DNA from: Bradyrhizobium sp. S69
GTDB taxonomy: Bacteria > Pseudomonadota > Alphaproteobacteria > Rhizobiales > Xanthobacteraceae
Direction of reading: 5' to 3'
Assembly: GCF_009766005.1 (NCBI RefSeq)
Contig: NZ_LMUK01000041.1
Span: 323,329-387,328 of the forward strand
Length of the DNA: 64,000 bases
A program made the translations under genes and the position numbers. Of this stretch, positions 52,230 through 59,808 are shown in pieces. The notes below the pieces were generated by a model. The model was not told where the DNA came from. It was given only the letters and a program-made list of their open reading frames with translations, and made no database searches. Positions within the stretch are counted from its first letter, which is position 1. Each line of letters begins with the position of its first letter.

Positions 52230-52901
52230 ATGCCCGATGCGCCGGGATCTTGCGATCCGCACCTCGACATCGTTGGCTTTCAATATCCGCTCCTGCACTT
52301 GAAAGACGCGCTCAAAAGCAGGCGAAAGGTCAAGGTCGTGGCGATCGGATCGTCATCGACGGCAGGCGCCGATGGCGTTCTGCCTTTTCCTCCCACGCTC
52401 GAAATGCTGCTGCGGCAGAAATTCTATGGCCGGATGATCGACGTCATCAACCGCGGCATTGGCGGGCAGGAGGCTCCGGAGGAGTTGTCACGCTTTGAGT
52501 CCGATGCGATCGGCGAAGTACCGTCGCTCCTGATATGGCAGGTAGGTACCAACGCCGTCTATCACTACCAGGACTACAGTCCTGACGAGGTGGCTGCGGC
52601 AATTGAGGTCGGACTGGGCCAACTGTCTGGCCTGCCGATGGATGTGGTGCTGATGGACCTGCAATATACCCGAGTCCTTGTCGACGAGATCGCGCGTTCG
52701 GAGGATATGGTCGCGCGAATTGCGGCGGCCGGCGCCAGGGCTGAGGTCAATGTGTTTCGTCGCTTTGCCCTGATGCGGCGCTGGAATCGGGACGGCGTTC
52801 CGCTGCAAGATTTGGACGACGGAGGCCGGCTTCACACCAGCGCGTGGGCGACCAACTGCGTCGCAGCGGCTCTTTCGGAAGCGATTGCCGCGGCGACGTA
52901 A
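52230..52901 (+). CDS. SGNH/GDSL hydrolase
   Basis: The ATG nine bases after GAAGG gives 223 aa; a longer upstream extension is antisense to the SDR gene and rejected. SGNH blocks are visible: VVAIGSSSTAGADG (catalytic Ser), NRGIGGQEAPEE (block II Gly), IWQVGTNAVYHY (block III) and DDGGRLHTSAWA with the catalytic His after Asp-x-x-x-x. No signal peptide is evident. Esterase or carbohydrate-esterase activity is likely. Confidence 0.82.
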   Translation: MPDAPGSCDPHLDIVGFQYPLLHLKDALKSRRKVKVVAIGSSSTAGADGVLPFPPTLEMLLRQKFYGRMIDVINRGIGGQEAPEELSRFESDAIGEVPSLLIWQVGTNAVYHYQDYSPDEVAAAIEVGLGQLSGLPMDVVLMDLQYTRVLVDEIARSEDMVARIAAAGARAEVNVFRRFALMRRWNRDGVPLQDLDDGGRLHTSAWATNCVAAALSEAIAAAT

Positions 52902-53015
52902 CGCCTGGTCCGCATGTCCATGCGTGATCGCTAAAATTAGCTGGAGTTTTGTAAAGGGATCGCAGAAGTCGCCGGCTATAGCTTGGGACTGTTCAACCTA
53001 AGGGCTGGGAACATC

Positions 53016-53216
53016 ATGATGCGATATCTGCCTGATCACGGTCTGCCGCTCATTCAGCTCAAGGAGCAGCGGCGGGACTTGGTCGTCGCGCTGCAAAGCC
53101 ACAAGGGTCCGATCAGTGCCTGGGACTTGATGCAGATCGCCACGATTCAACAGGCGATCTCGGCATTCGAGGACGTGATCGCCGATCTCGATGCTGAAAT
53201 GGAAGCGGCGGCGTAA
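53016..53216 (+). CDS. Small helical protein (66 aa)
   Basis: The first of two adjacent ATGs follows GGGAACATC. The sequence is mostly helical and acidic at the end: PLIQLKEQRRDLVVALQSHK, SAWDLMQIATIQQAISAFED and VIADLDAEMEAAA. There is no signal, cysteine or recognised motif. Composition fits a real small gene, probably conserved in the genus. Function unknown. Confidence 0.55.
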   Translation: MMRYLPDHGLPLIQLKEQRRDLVVALQSHKGPISAWDLMQIATIQQAISAFEDVIADLDAEMEAAA

Positions 53217-53237
53217 GCCGGCAGCATCGGGTCATCA

Positions 53238-53984
53238 TCAGGCCTCCAGGTAGCGCGCCTGGAGCCTCGCGCGTTCGCCGGCGCCGAGCCCCAATCCATC
53301 GACGAGATATCGCTCGAGGTCGCCATAATCGGCGCGGATCGCGTCGAACGCGGCGGCGAGGAACGAGGCGTCGACCGATCCTAGCACTTGCTTGACATCA
53401 TCGGGAAGGTCGCTGCCGGCGGAGGGATCGCGCCGGTAATAGCGGTTGGTCAGCAGGTAGTCTTCGGCGATGAGATGCTCCGCGACACCGAGCGCGTGCA
53501 GGACTAGCGCGCAGGCAAAGCCGGTGCGGTCCTTGCCGGCGGTGCAGTGAATGACCAGTGGCGCCGGCGCTTCAAGCAGCTGCGCAAACAGGCTGCGGAA
53601 GCGCGGTGTGTTGTGCTGCACATAGTTGCGGTAGGAATCGCGCATCGCCTCCAGCCCGTCGGCCGGTGACAGCGGCCTGCCGCCGGCGAGCCGCGCGCGC
53701 AGCGCGGCAACGACGGTCGGCTCGATCGGCAGCGAATGCACCGCGATCTCCTCAATGGCGCAGATCGCCGCGTTGCGTTCCTGCGAGCCCCGAAAATCGA
53801 ACGCGTTCTTCAAGCCGAGGCCACGCAGCACCGCAATATCGGCGTCGGTCAGATGTCCCAGATGGTTGGAGCGGAATATCTGCTGCCAGCGCACCAGGCG
53901 GCCGTCGTGGCCGGGATAGCCGCCGAGATCGCGAAAATTGCTGGCGCCGACCAGGTCGTAGTGGCGGATGGGCGAAGCTGACAT
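53238..53984 (-). CDS. Tyrosine/dual-specificity phosphatase family protein
   Basis: The ATG eight bases after GAGGGA gives 248 aa. NFRDLGGYPGHDGRLVRWQQ marks the family N-terminus; the catalytic P-loop VIHCTAGKDRTGFACAL carries the nucleophilic Cys and the Arg. AFDFRGSQERN holds the conserved Asp/Arg region. It belongs to the protein-tyrosine/serine phosphatase group (Y_phosphatase3). Partner unknown. Confidence 0.9.
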   Translation of the reverse strand: MSASPIRHYDLVGASNFRDLGGYPGHDGRLVRWQQIFRSNHLGHLTDADIAVLRGLGLKNAFDFRGSQERNAAICAIEEIAVHSLPIEPTVVAALRARLAGGRPLSPADGLEAMRDSYRNYVQHNTPRFRSLFAQLLEAPAPLVIHCTAGKDRTGFACALVLHALGVAEHLIAEDYLLTNRYYRRDPSAGSDLPDDVKQVLGSVDASFLAAAFDAIRADYGDLERYLVDGLGLGAGERARLQARYLEA

Positions 53985-54134
53985 CTGATGATCCCTCGTC
54001 ATGCTCGGCGGCGGAGAATGGCGGCAAGCGCGTTGCATGCGGTGTCCGCCTCTATACCCGCTTCCCAATATTGGTTAGGAGCATTTAATTGTGACGGGCT
54101 GAATTCGGCGCGACGGGAAATGGTTTGGGGGCAG

Positions 54135-54461
54135 ATGATGGAACGGCGCGGGGCCGAGGCTATTTTCGGTGCGGTCATTTTCGCCGGCGTTGCGGCAGGC
54201 GCGGCGCCGGCATCGGCGCAGACATTCCAGAGTTACCGCTGTGCCGACGGCACCCGGTTCCTCGCCGCTTTCTATCCACATGATTCACGCGCGTTTTTAC
54301 AGATCGATGGCGGCGCCGTGACATTGGCCAGGCGGCTGAACTGGTCCGGTACGCGCTATTCCGGAGACGGCATCACGCTGACCATCACCAAGGTGGGCGT
54401 CGCGGTCAAGCACGCCAGACGGCCTGCCACGGCCTGCGAGGTCGATGTCAAGCAGCCATGA
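54135..54461 (+). CDS. MliC-like exported protein (putative lysozyme inhibitor)
   Basis: Starting at the first of two ATGs after TGGGGGCAG gives 108 aa with a signal peptide ending ASAQ. The mature sequence FQSYRCADGTRFLAAFYPHD, ARRLNWSGTRYSGDGI and ITKVGVAVKHA matches the MliC/PliC pattern (YxCxxG ... SGxxY ... Kgxxaxl), although Thr-Lys-Val replaces the usual WxKG motif. Cys in the second strand and the late TACEV could form the disulfide. The role would be to block host or competitor lysozyme; inferred. Confidence 0.7.
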   Translation: MMERRGAEAIFGAVIFAGVAAGAAPASAQTFQSYRCADGTRFLAAFYPHDSRAFLQIDGGAVTLARRLNWSGTRYSGDGITLTITKVGVAVKHARRPATACEVDVKQP

Positions 54462-54499
54462 AAAAAGGGCCGAAACGTTTTCGTTTCGACCCTTTTTTA
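54461..54499. terminator. Bidirectional rho-independent terminator
   Basis: aaaaaagggccgaaacg (54461-54477) pairs with cgtttcgaccctttttt (54482-54498) with one G-T pair and a 4-nt loop. A T-run ends the plus-strand stem and another ends the minus-strand one. It serves the convergent MliC-like and DUF2735 genes. Confidence 0.85.
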
Positions 54500-54558
54500 G
54501 TTTTCGCTATCGACTGAACTTCGGTGATAGCAGCCGGGTGTCGAACATGCGCTTGGCA

Positions 54559-54762
54559 TCAACGTTCCCATTTGGGCTTGGACTCGTCGATCGCCGCCTG
54601 ATGATACCAGCTGCCGCTGCAATTGATTTCGTCGACATGCTGTGAGGGGAGGTCGGTCGCGGGCTTGGACGCGTCATAGCGACGTCCGCCGAGAGCCTGC
54701 CGGCCCCCGGCCGGAAATTGATAGATCTTGGCAGATCCCTGGTTCAAACTCGTATTCATCAT
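54559..54762 (-). CDS. gstI: DUF2735 small protein, GstI-like (glnII repressor)
   Basis: The 67-aa product carries the DUF2735 pattern: LNQGSAKIYQFPAGGRQALG followed by GRR. It is divergent from glnII, 587 bp away. In Rhizobium leguminosarum the small protein GstI, encoded divergently upstream of glnII, lowers glnII expression; family and position match, so the name is a strong inference. A conserved hydrophilic tail has DEINCSGSWYHQAAIDE. There is no membrane segment. Confidence 0.75.
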   Translation of the reverse strand: MMNTSLNQGSAKIYQFPAGGRQALGGRRYDASKPATDLPSQHVDEINCSGSWYHQAAIDESKPKWER

Positions 54763-55153
54763 CGTCTCTCCTTGGTCGAAATATCCGGCTCCGAAGCGCC
54801 TGCTTCGAAGATTCCAGCTTCATGGTGCGCCCGACTCATTCTCGAGTGGTTACCAATCTCGATATCGTTCGTGCCTCCCGTCGATGCAACATGTTCAAAA
54901 TAAAATCATCTTCTGTATATTTTGTGGGCATTTGTTGTTTTGCTGCCTGTGAGGCAGTGGGCAGATGATTAACGCTTGAGCCGATGCAAAGGTTGCTGAC
55001 GAGAGCCCGCCGGCGTGGTGAATATTGCCGGCGGCTGACGCAGCTTTAATCGTTGCGGTCGGGCTGCTCCGGACTGCCGCCAAATCGTGCGGAATTCCCG
55101 ACCGAACCAGCGATTTCATGACCTCTCGATGGCGCCGGCCGCGCGGCTATGCC

Positions 55154-55166
55154 GCACCTCTGGTGC
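55154..55166. promoter_or_regulatory. Candidate NtrC-type palindrome
   Basis: GCACC-TCT-GGTGC is a perfect palindrome about 80 bp before the sigma-54 promoter. NtrC sites share these half-sites, but with a longer centre (five rather than three bases), so the match is imperfect. Confidence 0.3.
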
Positions 55167-55242
55167 CGTGAATGCTCGGGTGCCCGGTGGATATCCCGCT
55201 CCGGGGGCAGGCTACCGGGACCGCTACCGCACTGCGGCGGAT

Positions 55243-55258
55243 TGGCACATTAAATGCT
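55243..55258 (+). promoter_or_regulatory. Sigma-54 promoter of glnII
   Basis: TGGCAC-ATTAAA-TGCT has the -24 GG (55244-55245) and -12 GC (55256-55257) separated by exactly ten bases, the spacing sigma-54 requires. The start codon lies about 90 bp downstream. Rhizobial glnII is known to be transcribed with RpoN and NtrC, which fits. Confidence 0.75.
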
Positions 55259-55349
55259 TGGTAATAGACGGCCGATGGTGGCCGGGTATGTGTGTGGCAG
55301 CCATTGGCTTCGGCTTCACACCTTTCGCATCGTCAATATGAGAGGCTCA

Positions 55350-56387
55350 ATGACCAAATATAAGCTCGAGTATATCTGGCTCGACGGATACACGCCGGTG
55401 CCAAATCTGCGCGGCAAAACACAGATCAAGGAATTTGAATCGTTCCCGACGCTGGAACAGCTTCCGCTCTGGGGCTTCGACGGAAGTTCGACCATGCAGG
55501 CGGAAGGCCACAGTTCGGATTGCGTTCTGAAGCCGGTCGCGGTTTATCCGGACGCCGCGCGTGAAAACGGCGCGCTGGTGATGTGCGAAGTGATGATGCC
55601 CGATGGCAAGACACCGCACTCGACCAACAAGCGCGCCACCATTCTTGACGATGCCGGCGCCTGGTTCGGCTTCGAGCAGGAATACTTCTTCTACAAAGAC
55701 GGCCGTCCGCTCGGCTTCCCGACCTCCGGTTATCCGGCGCCGCAGGGCCCGTATTACACCGGCGTCGGCTTCTCGAACGTCGGCGCGGTCGCGCGTGAGA
55801 TCGTCGAGAAGCATCTCAACCTCTGCCTCGCCGCGGGCATCAATCACGAAGGCATCAACGCGGAAGTCGCGAAGGGCCAGTGGGAATTCCAGATTTTCGG
55901 CAAAGGCTCCAAGAAGGCCGCTGACGAAATGTGGATGGCCCGCTACCTGATGATGCGTCTCACCGAGAGCTACGGAATCGACATCGAATTCCACTGCAAG
56001 CCGCTCGGCGATACCGACTGGAATGGCTCCGGCATGCACGCCAACTTCTCGACCGAGTATATGCGCACGGTCGGCGGCAAGGAGTATTTCGAGGCGCTGA
56101 TGGCCGCCTTCGACAAGAATATCATGGACCACATCGCGGTCTACGGCCCGGACAACGACAAGCGTCTGACCGGCAAGCACGAGACGGCGCCCTGGAACAA
56201 GTTCAGCTACGGCATTGCCGACCGCGGCGCCTCGATCCGCGTTCCGCACTCCTTCGCCAACAACGGATACAAGGGCTATTTGGAAGATCGCCGCCCGAAC
56301 TCGCAAGGCGACCCCTACCAGATCGCTTCGCAGATCCTCAAGACCATCGCCTCGGTTCCGGCCGGCGCCAAAGCGGCGGCCGCCTAA
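55350..56387 (+). CDS. glnII: Glutamine synthetase II (eukaryotic type)
   Basis: The ATG after GAGGCTCA gives 345 aa, the GSII length and much shorter than GlnA. GSII signatures are seen: YKLEYIWLDGY at the start, LPLWGFDGSSTMQAEG, WFGFEQEYFFYKDGRPLGFP, INAEVAKGQWEFQIF and DWNGSGMHANFSTEYM. It makes glutamine from glutamate, ammonia and ATP. No adenylylation Tyr motif of the GlnA type is present, so control is mainly transcriptional (sigma-54/NtrC) and by GstI. Confidence 0.97.
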   Translation: MTKYKLEYIWLDGYTPVPNLRGKTQIKEFESFPTLEQLPLWGFDGSSTMQAEGHSSDCVLKPVAVYPDAARENGALVMCEVMMPDGKTPHSTNKRATILDDAGAWFGFEQEYFFYKDGRPLGFPTSGYPAPQGPYYTGVGFSNVGAVAREIVEKHLNLCLAAGINHEGINAEVAKGQWEFQIFGKGSKKAADEMWMARYLMMRLTESYGIDIEFHCKPLGDTDWNGSGMHANFSTEYMRTVGGKEYFEALMAAFDKNIMDHIAVYGPDNDKRLTGKHETAPWNKFSYGIADRGASIRVPHSFANNGYKGYLEDRRPNSQGDPYQIASQILKTIASVPAGAKAAAA

Positions 56388-56401
56388 GCGATCAACCGAT
56401 A

Positions 56402-56435
56402 CGGCCTGGATTCTTCTGGTGAGGGATCCAGGCCG
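56402..56435 (+). repeat. Hairpin downstream of glnII
   Basis: cggcctggat (56402-56411) and atccaggccg (56426-56435) are perfect 10-bp arms around 14 nt. No T-tract follows. It probably stabilises the glnII transcript end ahead of the true terminator. Confidence 0.5.
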
Positions 56436-56486
56436 CTGTCCCGCTTCTTTAGCGGGAGTGTTAGCAGCCTCTCCTCCAGCGACCTT

Positions 56487-56529
56487 GACCAGCCGACGTG
56501 GCTTTGCCCGGCCAGGCTGGTCTTTTTTT
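56487..56529 (+). terminator. Rho-independent terminator after glnII
   Basis: gaccagcc (56487-56494) pairs with ggctggtc (56515-56522), followed at once by TTTTTTT. The loop can fold further. It lies about 100 bp after the glnII stop and before the GrlR-like gene. Confidence 0.85.
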
Positions 56530-56648
56530 GCCGTCATTGTCGGCGCGAGCTATGCGTTGCATGCTTCAAAAGGTCCCGTCGATCGCCGTTTTCTGCCGCT
56601 GCGATCCGCGCTAGAAACAATTGGAAATGACTCGCGGGGACAGGATTT

Positions 56649-57353
56649 TTGCTGGAGGGATTCTATAAGGTCCGTTTTCAGGTCAATGACGCGGTCGGCC
56701 GAAGCGTGATGTACGCCCATGCCGGCAGCATGCTCGGCGGCAACTCGGCGTTCGCGCATTACGGCAGCTACCAGGAAGCGGACGGCGTCGTCACCTCCGA
56801 AATCACCAGCCATCGCCACAACGAAGATCCCAATTACGAGTCGCTGCTTGGCGCCGATATCGCTACGATCGACGTGCGTGGCACCGCGGAAGGCGACATC
56901 TACAGTTTTGTCGGTGCTTCGCCGCAGATGCCCGGCGCGATATTTCGCTCGGTGATGACCCCGATCGAAGACGAGATGATGCCTGCCATGGGCGCGATCG
57001 GCGAGGGCGGCATCGTCAACGGGCTTTATTCCGTCCATATCCGACTGCTCGACGGGGTGGTCGACGGTCTGACCGGCGTCATGCTGCTCCATGATGGCCG
57101 CATCCTCGGCGGCGATGCCTTCTTCTATTACCTCGGAGCCTACAGTTCGGCGGACGGACGCTGGAAAGGCCAAATTCTCAATCAAGAACATACGCCGGCC
57201 AAAGACGAACATCCGATTTTTGGCGGCTACGAGGTCGGGATCGGTTTCTCCGGCACGTGCGATGAGCGGGGCGCATTGTTGGAAGCGAGCGCGCTGGCCG
57301 GCAAGCGCAGCCTTCGCCTGACCGCCGTGCTGAAGCTGATGCGCCGGGCCTAG
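56649..57353 (+). CDS. GrlR-like protein with two internally repeated halves
   Basis: The 234-aa product starts at TTG (MLEGFYKV), with GGACAGGA just upstream; the paralogue at 50.6 kb starts at the same residue with ATG. The two halves are alike: GRSVMYAHAGSMLGGNSAFA and HYGSYQEADG in the first, GVMLLHDGRILGGDAFFYYL and GAYSSADGRWKG in the second. This is the GrlR pattern, named from a negative regulator of enteric type III secretion. No secretion genes are here, so that function should not be transferred. The closing GYEVGIGFSGTCDERGALL is shared with the paralogue. Confidence 0.75.
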   Translation: MLEGFYKVRFQVNDAVGRSVMYAHAGSMLGGNSAFAHYGSYQEADGVVTSEITSHRHNEDPNYESLLGADIATIDVRGTAEGDIYSFVGASPQMPGAIFRSVMTPIEDEMMPAMGAIGEGGIVNGLYSVHIRLLDGVVDGLTGVMLLHDGRILGGDAFFYYLGAYSSADGRWKGQILNQEHTPAKDEHPIFGGYEVGIGFSGTCDERGALLEASALAGKRSLRLTAVLKLMRRA

Positions 57354-57414
57354 CGCAGGGGTCGCCATGGCGCTAAAACGCCACGCGCGCGCCGCTGAAT
57401 AAAAAAGGTTCCCA

Positions 57415-58101
57415 ATGGAAAATGTGGTTCGGGTGCTGTCGACGCTCGCTTTGATGGGCGCGGTGTGCAATCTGGCCGGCCGGTTCGAGGCGGCAACGAA
57501 AATCCGCATCGATGCCGATTTCGCCCCGACCATCGGTTTATTGGACCGGCTGCGCGGCGGTGAGGCCGCCGACATCGTCATCCTGACCAAGGAAGCGCTC
57601 GACGATCTCGCGGCCAAGGGGACCGTGGCGCCGGAGAGTTGCGCCGATCTGGCGCGCTCCTATGTCGGCATTGCGGTGAAGGCCGGCGCCGACCATCCCG
57701 ACATCTCCACCGAAGCCGCGCTGCGTTCGACGCTGCTCGGAGCGCGCAGCGTGGCGTACTCACGCATCGGCGCCAGCGGCATATTCTTCGCAAAGCTGAT
57801 CGAGCAGATGGGGATCGCCGCCGAGATCAACGCGCGCGCCACGGTCACTTCCGGTTTTACCGCCGAACGGCTGGTCAGCGGCGAGGCCGACATCGCGGTT
57901 CAGCAGCTCAGCGAGTTGAAGCTGGTTTCCGGCGTCGAACTTGTCGGGCCGCTCCCGCTTCATCTGCAAAGCCGTCCCGCGGTGTTTTCCGCCGGGCGCC
58001 TGGCCGCGTCACCGCGCGTCCGGCAATCCGGGGTCCTGCTGAAATACCTGGCCTCGCCGGAAGTGGCGCCGGTGTTGCGCGAGTCGGGGCTGGAGCCTTG
58101 A
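57415..58101 (+). CDS. ModA-like substrate-binding-domain protein lacking a clear signal peptide
   Basis: The 228-aa protein resembles periplasmic molybdate/anion-binding proteins: RIDADFAPTIGLLDRLRGGE, ADIVILTKEALDDLAAKG, SYVGIAVKAGA and YSRIGASGIFFAKLIEQMGI. Its N-terminus MENVVRVLSTLALMGAVCNL is part of the first strand rather than an export signal, so it is probably cytoplasmic. No modB or modC gene adjoins. It could be a ligand sensor; substrate unknown. Confidence 0.75.
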   Translation: MENVVRVLSTLALMGAVCNLAGRFEAATKIRIDADFAPTIGLLDRLRGGEAADIVILTKEALDDLAAKGTVAPESCADLARSYVGIAVKAGADHPDISTEAALRSTLLGARSVAYSRIGASGIFFAKLIEQMGIAAEINARATVTSGFTAERLVSGEADIAVQQLSELKLVSGVELVGPLPLHLQSRPAVFSAGRLAASPRVRQSGVLLKYLASPEVAPVLRESGLEP

Positions 58102-58133
58102 ATCCGCCCGAAGATCGAAGCTAACGTCTCGCC

Positions 58134-58997
58134 ATGACACAACGATCTTGCCTGTTATCGTCCGCCCTCACCGGTGGCGTCGCCGTGCTGGCGATGACGG
58201 TCGCCGCCATGCTGGCCAGTCCATCGCCGGCGAGGGCGCAATCCGCCGATTTGGTGCTGTGCGACCGGCTCGCGGCCGATCCCGCCGACCCCGACAAGCC
58301 CGCCGATATCAAGGGTACCCCGACCGTCGCGCCGGCCGATGTGGCAACTGCGATCAAGTATTGCAGGACCGCGGGCAATTCATCGCGCCGGGCGCTTTAC
58401 GAACTCGGACGCGCCTACGCCGCCAACCAGCAGATGCCGGAGGCCACGGCGGCATGGCGCAAGGCTGCCGACAAGGGCTCGACCTCGGCGATGGTCGAGC
58501 TCGGCGTGCTCTATGGCACCGGCGCGGGGGTGCCTAAGGATGAAGGCCAGGCGCGCAAGCTGTTCGAGCGCGCGGCGCAGGCCGGCAATCCGCGCGGCAT
58601 CAGCAATCTGGCGGCGCTCTCCGGTGCCGGCGGCGCGCCGTCGGATCCCGCCAGAGCGCGCGAATTGTTGGGGAAGGCGGCCGAAACCAATCCCGAAGCG
58701 CAGTATCAACTCGGCTTGATGTTGGCGAATGGGACCGGGGGCGCCCAGGACGACAACGGCGCGCGAAGCCTGTTCGAGAAGGCGGCTGCGCAAAATCACC
58801 CCGCCGCGCTGGAGGAAATGGGGGAGTTCTCCGAACAAGGCCGCGGCGGACCAAAGGATAAAGACGCCGCCAAGGCCTATTATGAGCGGGCCTCGGCACT
58901 TGGTGACGAAAACGCCAAGAAAGCGCTGAAGCGCATGGACTGTCCCTATGCGATCAAGGACAAACGCGGCAATCTCGTGAGCAATCTTTGCTTCTGA
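58134..58997 (+). CDS. Exported Sel1-repeat protein
   Basis: The 287-aa protein has a signal peptide ending ARAQ. Cys-containing LVLCDRLAAD and AIKYCRTAG precede at least four Sel1-type helical repeats (about 86-265), e.g. AMVELGVLYGTGAGVPKDEG and AQYQLGLMLANGTGGAQDDN. Such repeats mediate protein-protein contacts. C-terminal CPYAIKDKRGNLVSNLCF has two more cysteines. Periplasmic scaffold role inferred. Confidence 0.85.
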   Translation: MTQRSCLLSSALTGGVAVLAMTVAAMLASPSPARAQSADLVLCDRLAADPADPDKPADIKGTPTVAPADVATAIKYCRTAGNSSRRALYELGRAYAANQQMPEATAAWRKAADKGSTSAMVELGVLYGTGAGVPKDEGQARKLFERAAQAGNPRGISNLAALSGAGGAPSDPARARELLGKAAETNPEAQYQLGLMLANGTGGAQDDNGARSLFEKAAAQNHPAALEEMGEFSEQGRGGPKDKDAAKAYYERASALGDENAKKALKRMDCPYAIKDKRGNLVSNLCF

Positions 58998-59021
58998 TGG
59001 ACCTGCGAGTCTGCGCCGTTG

Positions 59022-59519
59022 CTATTTCATGTAATAGGCGACGTGATTGCGGGCGGTCTGATAGGTGCCTTCGAGATAGCCGGGATTTTCCTGCCGCTGC
59101 GCCAGTGCGACGGCACGTACCACCCGTCGCCAATAGTCGGTGCTATCGACCGTAAAATATTTGAAACAGGCGTCGTCGAACCTCACGGCGGCGATGATCG
59201 CAAGCTTGATTTCGGTATCGCTGGCTTGCGGGTACGCGCGTTTCAGGCGGTCGAACGTCGCGCCGTCCTGGGCGTGATCACGGTTGAACCTGACCTTTAA
59301 GGACCGTTCTTCCGGCGACAGCGCTCGCGCAATGCCGATCTCTGCCGGCGTCATCGGCGGGCCCTCGAGTGTATCCAGCCGCGGCCGCTGCCGCCACAAC
59401 GAGAAGGCGGCGTCGCGCAACGGCAGTTTTGCGGCCTCGGCAATGATGCTCTCGACTTCGGTCATCAGGCTTGAGTTCGAAGGCTTGAGTTGGAAGGCTT
59501 GGGTTCGAGTGGTCGGCAT
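59022..59519 (-). CDS. Conserved hypothetical protein (165 aa)
   Basis: The start with AAAGGAGCTC is favoured, though an internal ATG at 59465 is possible. The protein is soluble and largely helical: MTEVESIIAEAAKLPLRDAA, IGIARALSPEERSLKVRFNR, DTEIKLAIIAAVRFDDACFK and a closing GTYQTARNHVAYYMK. I do not recognise a family. Confidence 0.65.
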   Translation of the reverse strand: MPTTRTQAFQLKPSNSSLMTEVESIIAEAAKLPLRDAAFSLWRQRPRLDTLEGPPMTPAEIGIARALSPEERSLKVRFNRDHAQDGATFDRLKRAYPQASDTEIKLAIIAAVRFDDACFKYFTVDSTDYWRRVVRAVALAQRQENPGYLEGTYQTARNHVAYYMK

Positions 59520-59653
59520 GAGCTCCTTTGTCGGCGGTATCGGCTTGTTGGTTCGAGAGAATCGCCCGCATCGATCCGAATTCCGGTTTTGAATGGAACT
59601 CCAATGCGCGTTGTCGATTAATCCGCACAGGTCGTTCAGACGAGTTCAGATCC

Positions 59654-59803
59654 ATGATCCGCAAATTACAATCGGGCGAATACCGGCTCTATTCGCGCAA
59701 GGTCAATCCGAAGACCGGCAAGCGCCGCAATCTCGGCACCTTCAAGTCACGCACGTCCGCCGAAAAACACGAGCGCGACGTGCAGTATTTCAAGCGGCAT
59801 TGA
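59654..59803 (+). CDS. Small basic conserved protein (49 aa)
   Basis: The 49-aa product MIRKLQSGEYRLYSRKVNPK continues TGKRRNLGTFKSRTSAEKHE and ends RDVQYFKRH. It is highly basic, with a short beta-like GEYRLYSRK then a helix, reminiscent of the N-terminal arm-binding domain of tyrosine recombinases (TGKRRNLGTFKSRTSAEKHE). I recall close relatives throughout Bradyrhizobium. Nucleic-acid binding is likely; function unknown. Confidence 0.7.
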   Translation: MIRKLQSGEYRLYSRKVNPKTGKRRNLGTFKSRTSAEKHERDVQYFKRH

Positions 59804-59808
59804 CGCCG

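Larger units (their letters stand above)
54763..55349. other. gstI-glnII divergent regulatory region
   Basis: About 587 bp contain no supported gene. The half near gstI (54880-54960) is AT-rich, with a ctgcct-gtg-aggcag hairpin. The half near glnII holds a sigma-54 promoter (55243-55258) and a GCACC/GGTGC palindrome (55154-55166). No clear sigma-54 site for gstI was seen. Confidence 0.6.
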
